A stretch of 64,000 bases of DNA from Cranoglanis bouderius (lineage: Eukaryota; Chordata; Actinopteri; Siluriformes; Cranoglanididae), in assembly GCA_023630585.1 (NCBI GenBank), contig CM042548.1:4883527-4947526 (forward strand). Direction: 5' to 3'. Shown one piece after another: positions 12,588 through 24,484 of this stretch. The notes beneath the pieces were generated by a model that made no database searches, was not told the DNA's origin, and saw only the letters and a program-made list of their open reading frames with translations. Position numbers and translations under genes: made by a program. Every line of letters begins with the position of its first letter. The first letter of the stretch is position 1.

Positions 12588-13475
12588 GGAGGGCTGCACT
12601 GTGGTGCAACAGGTAGTGTTGGGACCTGGGAGCTGTGAGGCACCTGGTTCAATCCTGAGCTTGGGTTAGTGATTGTATGGCATTTCACATGTCCTACACG
12701 TGTCTGTAGCTATGTTTCCATCCACATATTTTTTTATGCAAATTTTGGGATATAGCATTAAAAAAATGCTGTATGAAAACACCAGATGTGAATAAAACTT
12801 CCAAAATGCACATAAAAAAAAAAAACTTCAAAAAGTCATGTGACTTTACCTCAACAAATCATGTGATTGGATAATTGGCTCAGAAATAAGTTTTTCTGTC
12901 GGAACTGGGGCGAGGTGGGTCGCATAACTGGACTACCCAGCAGACCAGTCTTGTTGCACAGTATCTCAAATGTTGTTTTTGTCATTCTGAAATGCCTGAG
13001 CCAAAGTCTGTCATCGAAATGATTTTGTATAATTGCCTCCCAGAACTGTCTCATACAATTCCTTTCCTAAATATCAGGCATCCGCCTCCAAGTCGCAAGA
13101 TGAGGTTTGTGATAGCATTTCGTCTGCGCGGTCTGAAGTGCAAGTAATTTATTATATTGGAAAAAATATTCCCTATTTACAACAACTTCCATTTGTATTG
13201 ATACTTTTGCACCAGTTTTCCCAGAAGTGACGATTTTGTTCTCTTGAACACATGGGATGAAAACGATGCTTTATTCCCAAATGTTTTATGCGATATTCCA
13301 ATTTTTCACACAAGTTAAATTCACAACTTGGATGGAAACATAGCTGTGTGGGTTTCCTCTGGGTTCTCTGGTTACATCCCAAAAACATGCCAGTAGGTGG
13401 AATGGCTACTCTAAATCGCACCTGAATGTATCCCTGTCTCATGCCCAGTTAGGAACTCTGACCAGGATAAAGGTT
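12588..13475 (+). mobile_element. tRNA-derived SINE split by a nested element
   Basis: The left part (from GGGCTGCACTGTGGTGCAAC) has a tRNA-like head with a B-box-like CCTGGTTCAATCCTGAG. The right part resumes at about 13345 with GTGTGGGTTTCCTCTGGGTT and continues through ACATGCCAGTAGGTGGAATG to CTGACCAGGATAAAGG. Removing 12709-13344 restores the usual SINE order. Confidence 0.8.
12709..13344 (-). mobile_element. PIF/Harbinger-like non-autonomous element nested in the SINE
   Basis: The element has terminal inverted repeats AGCTATGTTTCCATCCA (left) and TGGATGGAAACATAGC (right). The same three bases, TGT, flank both ends, matching the 3-bp target duplication expected of Harbinger elements. On the minus strand, 12851-13054 translates to a fragment with FDDRLWLRHFRMTKTTFEIL, resembling the N-terminal part of HARBI1-type transposases (FRMSKxTFxxLC). 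The catalytic core is missing, so the element is an internally deleted copy. Confidence 0.7.
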
Positions 13476-13576
13476 TTTTTTTTTTACTTTACAAAAATGA
13501 ATAATAATACATAATAAATAATAAATCTGGAAACTGAATGAATGAATTGAGAGCTTGAATGCTTTTAGGAAAGCCG

Positions 13577-13856
13577 CCCTGCTGAGAAACAAACAAACAA
13601 ACAAACAAAAAAACAATAGAAACCATCACAGAAATTCTAATGGTTTTCACTACAAATACCATTACAAACCATCAGCTAACCATTAAAACCATTACCGGTC
13701 CTTAATGGTATACACGAGACATAACATTCCACCAACAGAAGGCAACAAATTACCAGCAGAGACCCACAGGGACCATTATGGTTTCCATTAAAACCATTAC
13801 AAATCCTATGAGGGTTTCTATTTTGTTTTGTTTTTTTGTTTTGTTTTTCAGCAGGG
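13577..13856. mobile_element. MITE with inverted CCCTGCTG/CAGCAGGG ends
   Basis: The 280-bp block starts CCCTGCTGAGAAACAAACAA and ends with the inverse (a T-rich run, then CAGCAGGG). Inside are AATAGAAACCAT and GGTTTCTATTTT, again inverted. It has no coding capacity, which is a typical foldback MITE layout. Target duplications are not clear. Confidence 0.75.
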
Positions 13857-14199
13857 TAGTTTGGAACATTGGATTAGCCTTAGGGTTTGGGAATTTCTAT
13901 CAAGCTGCAAATTAATTTTAGTTCACAAATAAACAAATTGTGATTTGAACTGACGCGGTTTCTGACACCGTTTCACCTCCATAACTACATACATTAGAAT
14001 TCTAGCATTTTCTCCTCATGCGAGCAGAAGCTCATTAGCAGCCCACTCCTTTCTCATTAAATGGCGGTTAATTGCAGACACCTGGTGTGAACACAGAACA
14101 TGTTCTGCTTTCATTTACGACGGAGGATGTTTCTTAACTTCGTTGAAGTCAACGCAGTCAAGAAAAAAAAGAAAGAAAGAAAGAAAGAAAGCGAGAAAG

Positions 14200-14324
14200 A
14201 TGTTTCTCAAGCTACGAGCTAACGAGAAATTTATAGACCTGCACTTGACCACTGGGCTTCACGACTGGGACATGAACGAAGAGATTAACCTGACCACGAC
14301 GACAGACCAGTTTTATCAGGGTAT

Positions 14325-14377
<53 letters not shown>

Positions 14378-17353
14378 TTATTAACGTCAAATTAAAAAAT
14401 GGTTTGGGTGGTGTTGTTTTTTATTTTATTTTATTCATGAACGTTTTCCACAGATGAAACGAGGAATGAGCAGTATTTGGCGCAGTGGCATTACGCCAGA
14501 ATCTCAAGAAGACCTTTACCTGAAGAGCTTCACCAGCCAAACCCTCCTGACTGCAAAGGTGTGGTAAATTAGCAAAATTAGCATAACATTCCTCATTAGC
14601 AGCGCTGTTTAGGCTACACGAACATGCTGAAAGAGAATCCTGTGGAAACCATTGCGGGTTTGTTTTACTGGTTAATGGCGTTTTGGTACGTTTTCCAAAT
14701 AGGTTAGGGGCGTGCTGTTTATAGGAAAAATAATCATAACAAGGTGGTTCCTGTTATCACTTAATTATTGCAGTTATAAACAGGGTTCCCTCATAGCCTC
14801 TCCTTTTTTGTCTAAAGTTAATTAGGCAAAAAAAAAAAAGTCATGTTACTGTAAAAGTGAAAATGCTTTGTCCTGAAGATTTTCTGTGGCAGAAGCAAAG
14901 CACTGATACTGGAGACTTCTTCCATAAATATACTACATGAACATTTCCTCAAACAGAAAATGTCACCCAAGTGTTTAGGAATTCTTAAGCAGTCATCACA
15001 ACTTCCTGTTTTCATTGTGATCTAAATATGAGGTGATGAATAGAACCAAATTTAATACACGGTCACCTTTTTAAGCTATCTTAACCAATGGTGCCAATAA
15101 TTCCTGTCATACAGGATTGCAGAAATACCCTCTGTATGATGATGTGTACAGGGACGTGAACAATCAGATTATTCTGCAGTCCACATGGACAGAAATATGA
15201 AATAACCCCATTGTGCCCTGTAGACACACCCACTGTTGTCTCTTGAAAACCTCTTTGTTTTATTTTTACTCCTTCATCTTCCAGAATCTGTAATACAGCC
15301 AAATCTGTGGTTGATGGTGAACCCTTGTCTGGCCTGCCCCATCAAATACCCTGTTATAGACAAAAAGCCATCGCTTCCAAAACTAACAATAGACAGATCT
15401 GCGTCAGGTCCTGCCCTGGATGTGCCTGGACAAAGCCTGCACCTGCTGTCGTTGTCTGATGAAACCTGTCTGGATGAATCACTGCATGACGCGTCTCTCT
15501 CGAGTGAATATCAGGTGAGACCTTAAAAGCATCAAAGCGTGCACTTGGCAGGTTTTTCCATTGCCTTAGACCAGTGGTTCACAAAGTTTTGTCAGTTCTG
15601 AAATTCCTGAAATTTCCGCCAACAGAACACATTAGGTCCAGACTGACCTTATTATTATAGGCCAACATGTTTATTGAGTTATTCAGGTTTGGATTAAACT
15701 AATACAATTTAAGTGACCAGTCAAAGGCTAGTGTGTTGTGATTTCTACCACTGTAACAAAAACATCCCAGACCACTTGCCTAGCCCAGATCTTATCTTCT
15801 CAACATTCTTCTTAACCATAATGTATGCTTTGCTACAAGAACTCTGCATCCTTGACATTTCTCCCCAAATGGCGCTTTATAGAAGCAGCACTCCTCTGTC
15901 ATTCAAGTTCACAGATGATGACGCATCCTCGGAGGACGTGGCAATCTGCCGCAAGGTGAAAGGTACCCGGAGGGGTCGAACCCCCAAGGAGCAGTCATCA
16001 CGCAGGCTGGGACTGGCTCAGAGCAGGAGGCTGCAGAGAGTCCTGCAGGACAGCCGCAACCTGAAGAGCGGTGCCTGGCTTCGGCCGCCCGTCAACTACT
16101 GCATCCTCATAGCCATGGCGCTGAGCAGCAGTCGCTCCGGCAGTCTGAACGTCCAGCAGATCTACAACTTTACCAGGTGAACAAAGGTTTTGAGATTGGG
16201 TGTCCTGAGAAACAGTTTTAGCCAGTGGGTGATATTTTGTTTTGTTTTTTTCCTTCCTTATTTGACACTCTCAAATAATCAAGTAATGTTTGGAAGCTTG
16301 GAAGCAAACTGTTAACCAGAAAAGTCCATACAAATCAGTTTGAGATGATCATGATCAAATCCAACACAACTGCTATTCATTGGGGTTCCTATTAATTTTG
16401 CAAAGGTTTGGGCTGGTGGTCTAAAAAATTTAGTTCTAAGCAATCCCATTTCTGTATTCATTTTTGAAATAATACTGTTATCAGACTGATATCTGATGCT
16501 AACCAACTGACCGAAATCTACTGCATTGTATAGCAGCATGGTGTTGTGGAACAGCTCTTGTATTAATATCTCCACTACTTTTATGTTGTATTTCTCATTA
16601 ATATTTCACTGGAAAATGGTGCTCTTTGTTTTTTGTTGTTGACTGACCATTATCACTTATGTGTGAGGCCATTTAAAAAAATAAATAAATAAAAAATTTC
16701 TCCTGTTAAATGGTCTTATAACTGTGACATCATTGTGCCACACAACTGCTAACTTCTCACTGAAATTAACCAACCAATAGACCAGCCTCACTGTACACAT
16801 AGTAAATATTTTTAATAAAAACATTTCATTTTCCTGATACAGATACTGATCATAGTATCAGTGCATCCTTGTATACAGTAGCGTTTTACTTTTTACATTT
16901 TTTTGAACTGAACCCTTCCAGGTCCTCAGTTATTATTTCTGGCAATGTTCAACCCTGAATCTTTTGGACATCCTGTTAATCATCTCTCCAGGGAGCACTT
17001 CCCTTTCTTCCTAACGGCGCCCGAAGGCTGGAAAAACACCATCCGCCACAACCTGTGTTTCAGCAACAGCTTCAGAAAAACGCCACAGCAGGTGACTGGC
17101 GATGGGAAGAGGAAGTCCTGCCTGTGGCACCTGACGCTGGACGGTCGGAGAAGACTGCGGAACGAAATCCACACACTCACAGCAGACTTGTTCAGAATGC
17201 TGAAGAGGAGCATGAACTACCCAGGTCAGATACACATGCTGGCATTCAGGTGGCACGTGCTTTGAATCTCATTTTCATTCCGGGTGTCTTTATCTTGTTT
17301 TTTTGTTTTTCTCTTACTTTACAGATATGATTCAAGCGCTGTTTGCGTTGTAA
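14200..17353 (+). CDS. foxr1: Forkhead box R1 transcription factor
   Basis: A nuclear forkhead factor of the divergent FOXR subfamily, with germline expression reported in vertebrates. Proposed exons: 14200-14320, 14454-14558, 15285-15514, about 15908-16176, 16992-17224, 17325-17353 (328 residues; human FOXR1 has 292). The forkhead domain covers about residues 209-300: WLRPPVNYCILIAMAL, GSLNVQQIYNFTREHFPFF, APEGWKNTIRHNLCFSNSF, then KSCLWHLTLDGRRRL, nearly colinear with human FOXR1. The exon starting PNLWLMVNP parallels human PNLWMWVNP. The protein ends MIQALFAL, like the short human tail. An in-frame ATG at 14143 would add 19 Lys/Arg-rich residues, so the start is uncertain. The fourth exon's 5' edge was chosen by phase and is the weakest boundary. 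Confidence 0.9.
14326..14372. repeat. (TA)n microsatellite just after the foxr1 exon 1 donor
   Basis: A tract of about 45 bases of TA starts six bases past the GTATTA donor. Confidence 0.9.
14715..14960. repeat. Dispersed repeat family, partial copy in a foxr1 intron
   Basis: TTATAGGAAAAATAATCATA, GTTCCTGTTATCACTTA and CTGGAGACTTCTTCCATAAA recur from the copies near 2050-2650 and 8460-8660. Confidence 0.5.
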
Positions 17354-17970
17354 TCTGGCTCAACAGCCTGGAGGATTGAAAAGAAGACTGAATTTGGGCA
17401 CATTTTTTTTTTTTTTTTGGTGATCATTGTATGCACTAGAGCTTTTCTTGATTTACTTTGTGTGTGTTTAATTTTTCTGACTTGCTGTGTCACATATAAA
17501 GTCTTTTGGGGGTTTTGTGTTTTGCTGAAAATAAATATACTATTATCTGCACTCATTTGTGTGAACGTTATTGTTTATTGCTGCCTGCAGGGTCCAAAGA
17601 TTTAAGGATGGCAAAGCAGATTATTAGAAGATTAATTACGCTGGCTCCATGCACACTTTGCTAAGAAGTGACCCCTGTACCCATAGAGAAAATTGTATAG
17701 TGGATGCGTCACTTATTGTCGATTATGGTTGCAGTTTTCTGTGAGGAGACATAATAGAATGTTTTTGTAAAAGTCAGAGGTAAAGTTGTAACCGTACATT
17801 TTTCATCCCTGGGAAAAAGAGATGTGGTTAAAGTGTGAGACAGGCTGTTGAGGGAGCAGCTGTTTGTAAAGTGAGAACAGGAACTAACTTGTTTAGCAGA
17901 CATTCTAATGTTAAATGTAACTCTAAACAGATGATTAAAAAAAAAAAAGTATGACATGACCTTTTAATTA
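17354..17970. other. foxr1 3' flank up to the duplication edge
   Basis: A possible foxr1 poly(A) signal (AATAAA) lies near 17530. From about 17690 a copy of the dispersed repeat begins and runs across the left edge of the tandem duplication. No gene is seen. Confidence 0.55.
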
Positions 17971-18444
17971 AAAGAAAAACAGTGTTGGCAGTTTGCTGTG
18001 GTATAAGAGGAATAAAACAATTCAGACGAGCTGTTATAGGAAAATCATTAATGCTGGTGTGCTAACACTAACTCTGCTTTACATCTGCGTTGTGGATATT
18101 ATATGCAACTATTACACTGTAAATAAAAACGTTTTTAAAAAATATTATTACACCGAAGAGATAAAACACGTTGTTGTTGTTAATAATAAAAAATAATCTC
18201 ACTTTTTAAATTCAACAATGGGTTTAGTGTAAAATTCGGTGCTTTATTGGGAATATAATGATTATCGTGCATTTCAGTAAGAATCCAGTAGGTGGCAGTA
18301 ATGAACTGCTATTAAAGTTTTGCGTTCTCATCCGGGCCACTAGAGGGCGCTAATGTTCCCATTACACACCTTCCTTCAATAAATATTTTTTCGCAGACGC
18401 TAACGGTGATAGTTGCTAACGCGAGAAACGACTGAGGTTTTGAA

Positions 18445-21400
18445 ATGGGGGTGTTTTATTGTGCCATATGCAGACAAACGGATTTCTCAGGAAAAGGTCA
18501 CATCTACGGGAAAAGCCACCAGAGCAGACTGAAAGTAGTTCTTGTGAAATTCCTGGATAAGGTAAGCTAGGTTAGCAGAGAATATGCAGAAGCTAATGCG
18601 CTAGTTATTTTCGGCTAACGGCTGCGTTTTAAATAGCACATTATTTAACGGATAAGTGCACTAGATAAGGTACCGGGGGGAAAATGTTTATCGTTAATGT
18701 ATATGTAGTATGTAGTGCGCTTGTGTAGGGAGTAATGAGACATTTGGGATTGCTGCATTGAGCGTTACTTTCGGACGGGAATAACAAACAAGTTCGTTCG
18801 TTGTTTTATATATTTGGAATCAAACTAAATAAATTAATATATTTTAAAATTCTTGGTAAACTCAGTTTCTTTGGATTTGTATAATAAAATCATTTGTAAA
18901 TTATTGTTTAGGCAGAGTGCTTGATGTTAAAGTGAGAGGGGGAAAAATCCCGGAAACATTTATTTCTTTGATAAATCATTTAACCATTAAAAAGAAGTGA
19001 GGAAAAAATCTACAATTTTAAAAATCTAAAAAAATATTTAAAAATACAAAGATTTTTTTTAAAAGATTCAGTACCAAATTTTAAGGTCAAGTCAAAACTG
19101 CTTCAAATCTGTTTGTAAATTATTAAAATAATACATTTAAAAAAAAAAATTTTAATCATAATGTTCACAATAATAAAACTGAAACTAATTTATCAGATTG
19201 GACATTTTCTAATCAGCTCCACTGATGAATTTTAAACAGTGAAGATGAGTCCCCTAATCTGACACGAGTTTCTACTGTGCGAACATCAGTATCTGATCTG
19301 CATTGACCATAAAATAGAGGTGATCTGATTTCCAGCTGAAACAACTCTATACCGATATCGTCTTTTCAGAGGAAAAACTAAAAAGTTCTGTTTCATCTAT
19401 TTCACCATCACTGGACGCAGGTGAAAGATGATTAGTCAGTAAAGATTAGTGAGCCTGTTCCAGAAGCAGCCATGCAAGCCCAAGCCATGACACTACCTCC
19501 ACCATGTTTCACAGATGAGCTTGTATGTTTTGAATCATGAGCAGATCCTTTCATTCTCCACACTCCTCATTTTGGTAGAGGTTAATCTCGGTCCCAGAAC
19601 TTTTGTGGTTCATCTCTGTATTTCTTTGTGAATTCCAATCTGGCTTTCTGATTCTTACTGCTGATGAGTAGTTTGCATCTTGTGGTATGGCCTCTATATT
19701 TCAGCAATTTTTTTTTTCTCTCTCTGTATTTGACCATCACTGGATGCAGGTGAAAGGAGCACGGCGAACCCTCAGATGTCCACAGGTGGAGAAATTCGAC
19801 GCCTCGCAGCATGAAGCTAAGTTTTGGTGTTACTGCTGCGAAGTGGAGGTGCAGAGACACGTGACTGACGGCAGAGTCACTGTGCTTCACGGAGGACTGC
19901 TGGAGCACATGAGCACGTAAGACGTCACACACTCTGAAGAGCCTGATGGATGATTACAGTCAGTTGAAATGGTTAACTCTGTGTGTGTGTGTGTACTGCT
20001 GTTCTGTTTCAGTCAAGAGCATCGCAAAAGCACGAACGCCTTCTGGTGGAAGAACAAAGCAGACCATAAACGCAAAGAGAAGTTCATCATCACAGAGCAG
20101 GAGACTGACAGGTAGAACAGATAAATATTTACCCGGGCATCTTATTATTATTTTTATTTATTTATTTATTGTTATTAAGTGTGAAGGATTTATTTTTTTC
20201 TTCTTCAGATTCAAGGAGGAAGTTACCAAAGCGCTCGAACAGTATGAAGAGAAAGAGGACACGCTTATTAAAGAAGTACGTTTTCCACACAACACTTCAC
20301 ATCATCGCATGTTGTTGTCCACCATTACAGACATGAGTTCTAACGTTGATGTTTCTTTTGTTACGGCCAGCAAGCTGCTTTAATCCGGACGCGGGAGCAA
20401 CACAGGCTGGAGGTCCTTCAGGCTCTAATAGAGGTTTGTGTTCCAGGAATGATGCAACAGTATCCATATCTCAGTGGAAGAGCTGGCAGTGTGTCGTACA
20501 TGTATGAAAGATTTTCATGAAACATGCTCGTGGATATCGTCAGTGCATCTACTGAATTCGGTTCATAGCACTTTCAGATAATACTAGACGTCGCAACAAA
20601 GCAGCTTCACGGAAACCCAGGTTTATTTTGAGAAAAATCAACCAACTAAGTTAATCAGAAAAGTATCGCTGGTACGAAGGAAAACGTCTACAGGAGCAGG
20701 CGGGCGAGATATGTCCGGGGGTGGGGGGGGGGACCTTGATTGGAATCAGATGCATCCTCTTCTAGAGAATAAGACAAATTATGAAATGTGTAAGAAATAT
20801 ACAGAATGTTGGGTATATGATCATCACTGACGGCATGTTTCATAATGCGAGGCTTAGCAGCTGACTGGCTTCCTTTATCTTTTTATTTTATATTCATATT
20901 TATTATATAATTCATATTTTTCTACCCATTTTTAAAATAAACACTGAATTAAAGTGATTGATCTCAGTATTCTGTAGGTTTTTATGTGATTAGTTATCAT
21001 GTATGATGAATTTGGGTTGTTACTGTTGACATTTCCTGAATCAAACCCAGCCTGATCCAGAGCTGCAGCAGCCCGCTGAACCGGAACAGCAGAACATCCA
21101 GCAGACGACCTGGTAAGAGATCCAGACCTGCGTTCTTACAGTGGTGAAGAATCTAACCCGGCTGTGTTATTAGGTTTACACCAAATGCAGCCCATCAGCC
21201 AAGAAGTTTGGTGTCTGACGTTTTTGCACTGGAGCTAGACTAGCTGTAATTGACGATCCTTTCGCTGGAGACGTCAGTGACTGACCTCACTAATGCTCTT
21301 GTGGCTGAATGAGCACAAATCCACACAGCCACTCTCCAAAATCTAGTGGAAAGCCTTCCCAGAAGAGTGTAGGTTATTATAGCGGCAAAGGGGGAAATAA

Positions 21401-23028
21401 ATCTGGAATGGGACGTTCAAAAAGCACGAGAGTAATGGTCAGATGTCCACAAAACTTTGGCCAGGTTTGTGTCGCGCCTCATCACACCACCTCGTCGCTG
21501 ATCATATCCCCAAAACCTCACCGTGTAGCTAAACTCTAACATTACGGAGCGGCCATCTTGGTTTGTTGTTTTCCTCGTTTCAACTTGGTATTATTCCACA
21601 CAAGAAGACAAGCGGCTGGGCTGTATGAATTCACAACAGATACAGGTTACACTTACATATTACAACAAGTCTCGTTAAGCCGCAGCCAAAAAGGTTTGAA
21701 GTTGTTTGAGACCTGGATGTGAGGCAGATGATGCAGTATAATTCCACTTGTAAAAATATTTTATAAACTCATTAATAAGAAAGATTCACAGTGTCATTTG
21801 AAGCGAATATCTGAAGACTTTCTGGACAAATATTCAGGTGAAACTGTCTTCCTTTGCTTGCTAGTTCCAGTGCAAAACTGAAGACACAAACTTAAAAGAC
21901 ACCAAACATGTCATGGCTGATTTGAGGAAAGTGGGAACCATGTAGTTTTTTGGCGAACTATTCCTTTTGGTTTTAGTGTTGTAATAACTTACGTCATACA
22001 TTACCATATATGAATTGGTAGTTTGAGGAATTTCATCATATTGATATTGTGGAAGGTGTAGGATAACAGAATAACAATTCAGTTGCACTGGATTCGACTC
22101 TTGTATCTCAGTAGCACGGGTTCCAAGCAGACGGGAAGTTTTCGCAGTGTACTGAATGAGCAGGCAGGCCCAAGCCACAACGATCCCTTCATGCAGAGTC
22201 AGTGGGACGATTCAGGACAAGGCCTCACTTTCATTGGCTATCAGGTAACTTTTGAAGAATTCATCATGGTCATTGGCTTTTGATTCCTCTTCACACTACT
22301 CTGAGAAACTCTGACCTTTGCCGTTTCCTTTTGAAGGACTGCTCTGCCGGTGGAAACGTTCACACGGGTGAGTTTAACTCGAAAACTGTGTTCATGGAGA
22401 CCGTTGAATGATTGTGTGTATGAATTGTATGAATGTTGTGTCATAAGGGGCGGTGCCTCCATGGCTGCTGAAGGATCCCGAAGACGAGAGTGCGGGTAAC
22501 TCGCAGGACATCGGTCCATCTCTGCAGGATTTTCTTAAACACAGTAAGCAGTTCTTTTTCGGTTGGAGTGATTGGGCTGGAAATGTGTTTAAAGGGATAA
22601 ATAAAATAACCTGACCAGTAATGGCCAACATGGCCATTGAACAACGAAGCACCTATTGGCCTTTTCTGTTGCGCCACTTTTAACCTCCATTCACAATCTT
22701 TGTTACAGAAGAGCAGCAGAAGCTCAAGAAGCTCCCAGCCAACCGTGTGGGCGCCAACTTCGACCACAGCTCACTCACCGACGCCGACTGGCTTCCGTCT
22801 TTCGGCCGGGTGTGGAACAGCGGCAGACGCTGGCAGTCCAGGTGAGATCCGTGATTAGACACCGTGCAGATCATCGTATGATCTCGATAGTGGTTAAATC
22901 CCAAATGGTGTTGCTTTTTCAGACATCAGTTCAGGCAGGAGGAGGCTAAAAGTGGGCAGAAGAGAAGGAGGGAGCATGGAGGAAAGGCAGCCAAGAAGCA
23001 GAAACATCTCACAAATGGAGACATCTGA
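18445..23028 (+). CDS. cenatac: CENATAC / CCDC84 minor-spliceosome protein, copy A
   Basis: CENATAC is a nuclear and centrosomal zinc-finger protein linked to the U4atac/U6atac-containing tri-snRNP and needed for splicing AT-AC minor introns. Eleven exons: 18445-18561, 19750-19916, 20013-20111, 20209-20275, 20371-20433, 21051-21112, 22112-22244, 22337-22367, 22448-22543, 22709-22841, 22923-23028. They join to 357 residues with no break (human 332). An N-terminal C2H2 finger uses C6, C9, H19 and H25 (YCAICRQTDFSGKGHIYGKS). A second Cys/His cluster follows at FWCYCCEVEVQRH and LLEHMSTQEH. A charged helical stretch covers roughly residues 125-170. The C-terminal DWLPSFGRVWNSGRRWQSRH is the family hallmark, followed by a Lys/Arg-rich tail. 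All introns seen are GT-AG. Residue 177 is Gln here and Arg in copy B. Confidence 0.95.
19390..19700 (-). mobile_element. Tc1-like transposase remnant in cenatac intron 1 (copy A)
   Basis: Read on the minus strand, the segment gives KARLEFTKKYRDEPQKFWD and, after frame breaks, VKHGGGSVMAWACMAASGTG, both hallmarks of Tc1-family transposases. It is interrupted by stops. The same remnant sits in copy B (28620-28925), so it predates the duplication. Confidence 0.8.
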
Positions 23029-23289
23029 TCACCAGATATTCACATGAACACTGCAGCCTGGTCAGGAGCAGCACGGAACTAAATTCCGGTGGTTTTTACA
23101 TCCATTGCGAGTCTGCAGGATTTCAGACTGTTAATAAGGCATGTTTGTTGTGTATGGTTGGATTTTTAGAAATATCCCTGCTTCATGTAACACTAATGCA
23201 GTTTGTAACTGCACTGCCTTTCTCACATTCAGAAACATGGCTCTAAATTACTTTGTGAAAGGATTGTAATTATACCACAACACCGAGTT

Positions 23290-23770
23290 CTCAGATCTGA
23301 TTGTTAATGCGCTGGTTCTAATACGTTATCGCTTCTATAGTAACAGCATGGATAAACAGATTAACGCCGTGGTATTTAACAAAGAAAAATGTATCGTCGT
23401 TGATTTGGTGACGTTTTCTTTAACATTTATGGCAGTGTCAGCACGTTGTATCAATCAGAATTAAAAGTTGCTCGTTCAAGTTTTCCACCACGGTAAAGTC
23501 TTCAGGATGGAGGGCTTTACTTTTTCCGCTTTCTCCGTAGCATGACAAGGAAAAAAAAAAAAGAAAGGCTGGTGAGGGAACGACTGTTTATAGCTGCTAT
23601 AACATAAGTGATAGTGGCTGTTCCTCAACATTAAATGTATACTATACCGGATAAAAAAAAGTATGTCATTCTTTAATCAATAAAGATTCTGTCACACCAC
23701 CTTGTCATTGAGTATTTTCTTATAACAGTATATCCTGTTGTTTTATTTCTTACTTATTGTATGTTAAATG
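23290..23770. repeat. Dispersed repeat family, fuller copy downstream of cenatac A
   Basis: It runs from CTATAGTAACAGCATGGATA to GAGTATTTTCTTATAACAG, with the internal phrase AAAAAAAAGTATGTCATTCT that also occurs at 17940-17965 beside the left duplication edge. The counterpart in unit B is 32530-33010. Confidence 0.55.
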
Positions 23771-24484
23771 CTGTTTTTTTTTAGATTCTCTTTGTTGGCA
23801 TTTCCCAAACCTGCTCTACCGTGTAAAAAGCAGCGACTGGGATGAAAAATCAAATTCACCATTCGTGTTTCCAGTTTATTGAATAAATCTGCAGCATACT
23901 GAAGTGGTTCTGATAACGTCATATTGGTAATAAACCCAGAAAGTCACCGCTTTCCGCCGCAGTCGGTGGAAAAAAAAAAAAAACGGAGACAGTGTGCAAG
24001 ATTTCTTTCCATTTTGAACAGTTCAGTCTTATTTACGCAATAGAATCTATTTGAGCTATTCATATCTTTTTCCACAGAAGGCTAAAAGATCATTTATAGT
24101 GCTCAATAATAATAAAATATAATACCTCATGAACATTAGCCAAAATAAAAAGTACAGATTACATTAATATAAGTATACCTTGCAGTCATTTATTTTTTTT
24201 CCTTTTTTAGTAGGTTCTGTTAAAATAATACAAGACTCATATATAATGTAGAAAGCAGAAAGGGGAAAAAAAAAAAAAAAAAGGAATTAGGTCTCTGTAA
24301 GAGATGCAGTGTTGGTCATAATTGTACAATTTTACACTTATAGACCTTTAAGGGTCTGTTTTTATAACGAGTCCTTTCATAATCATTTTTTAATCTTCAT
24401 ATAACTTCATTCCCACATCCCGGATAAAAGGAAAAATCCATGCTATAACCATTCAGTAAGACTTCCGATCGAGTTTGGCTTGTA

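Larger units (their letters stand above)
11787..14199. other. upk2-foxr1 intergenic region rich in transposon insertions
   Basis: It holds a possible upk2 poly(A) signal (AATAAA at 11922-11927), a TTCA-type simple repeat near 12310-12345, an inverted SINE fragment, a SINE split by a Harbinger-like element, and a MITE. No gene is evident besides the transposase fragment. Confidence 0.7.

Noticed and set aside
15713..15907. Extending foxr1 exon 4 upstream to an ATG at 15713
   Set aside because: The preceding exon ends in phase 0 at a good donor, and the only in-phase acceptor is at 15907. The extra residues do not resemble FOXR1.
19582..19932. 116-codon minus-strand frame across cenatac exon 2
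   Set aside because: One half is the antisense of the cenatac exon and the other half a decayed Tc1 fragment, so the frame is a chance fusion.
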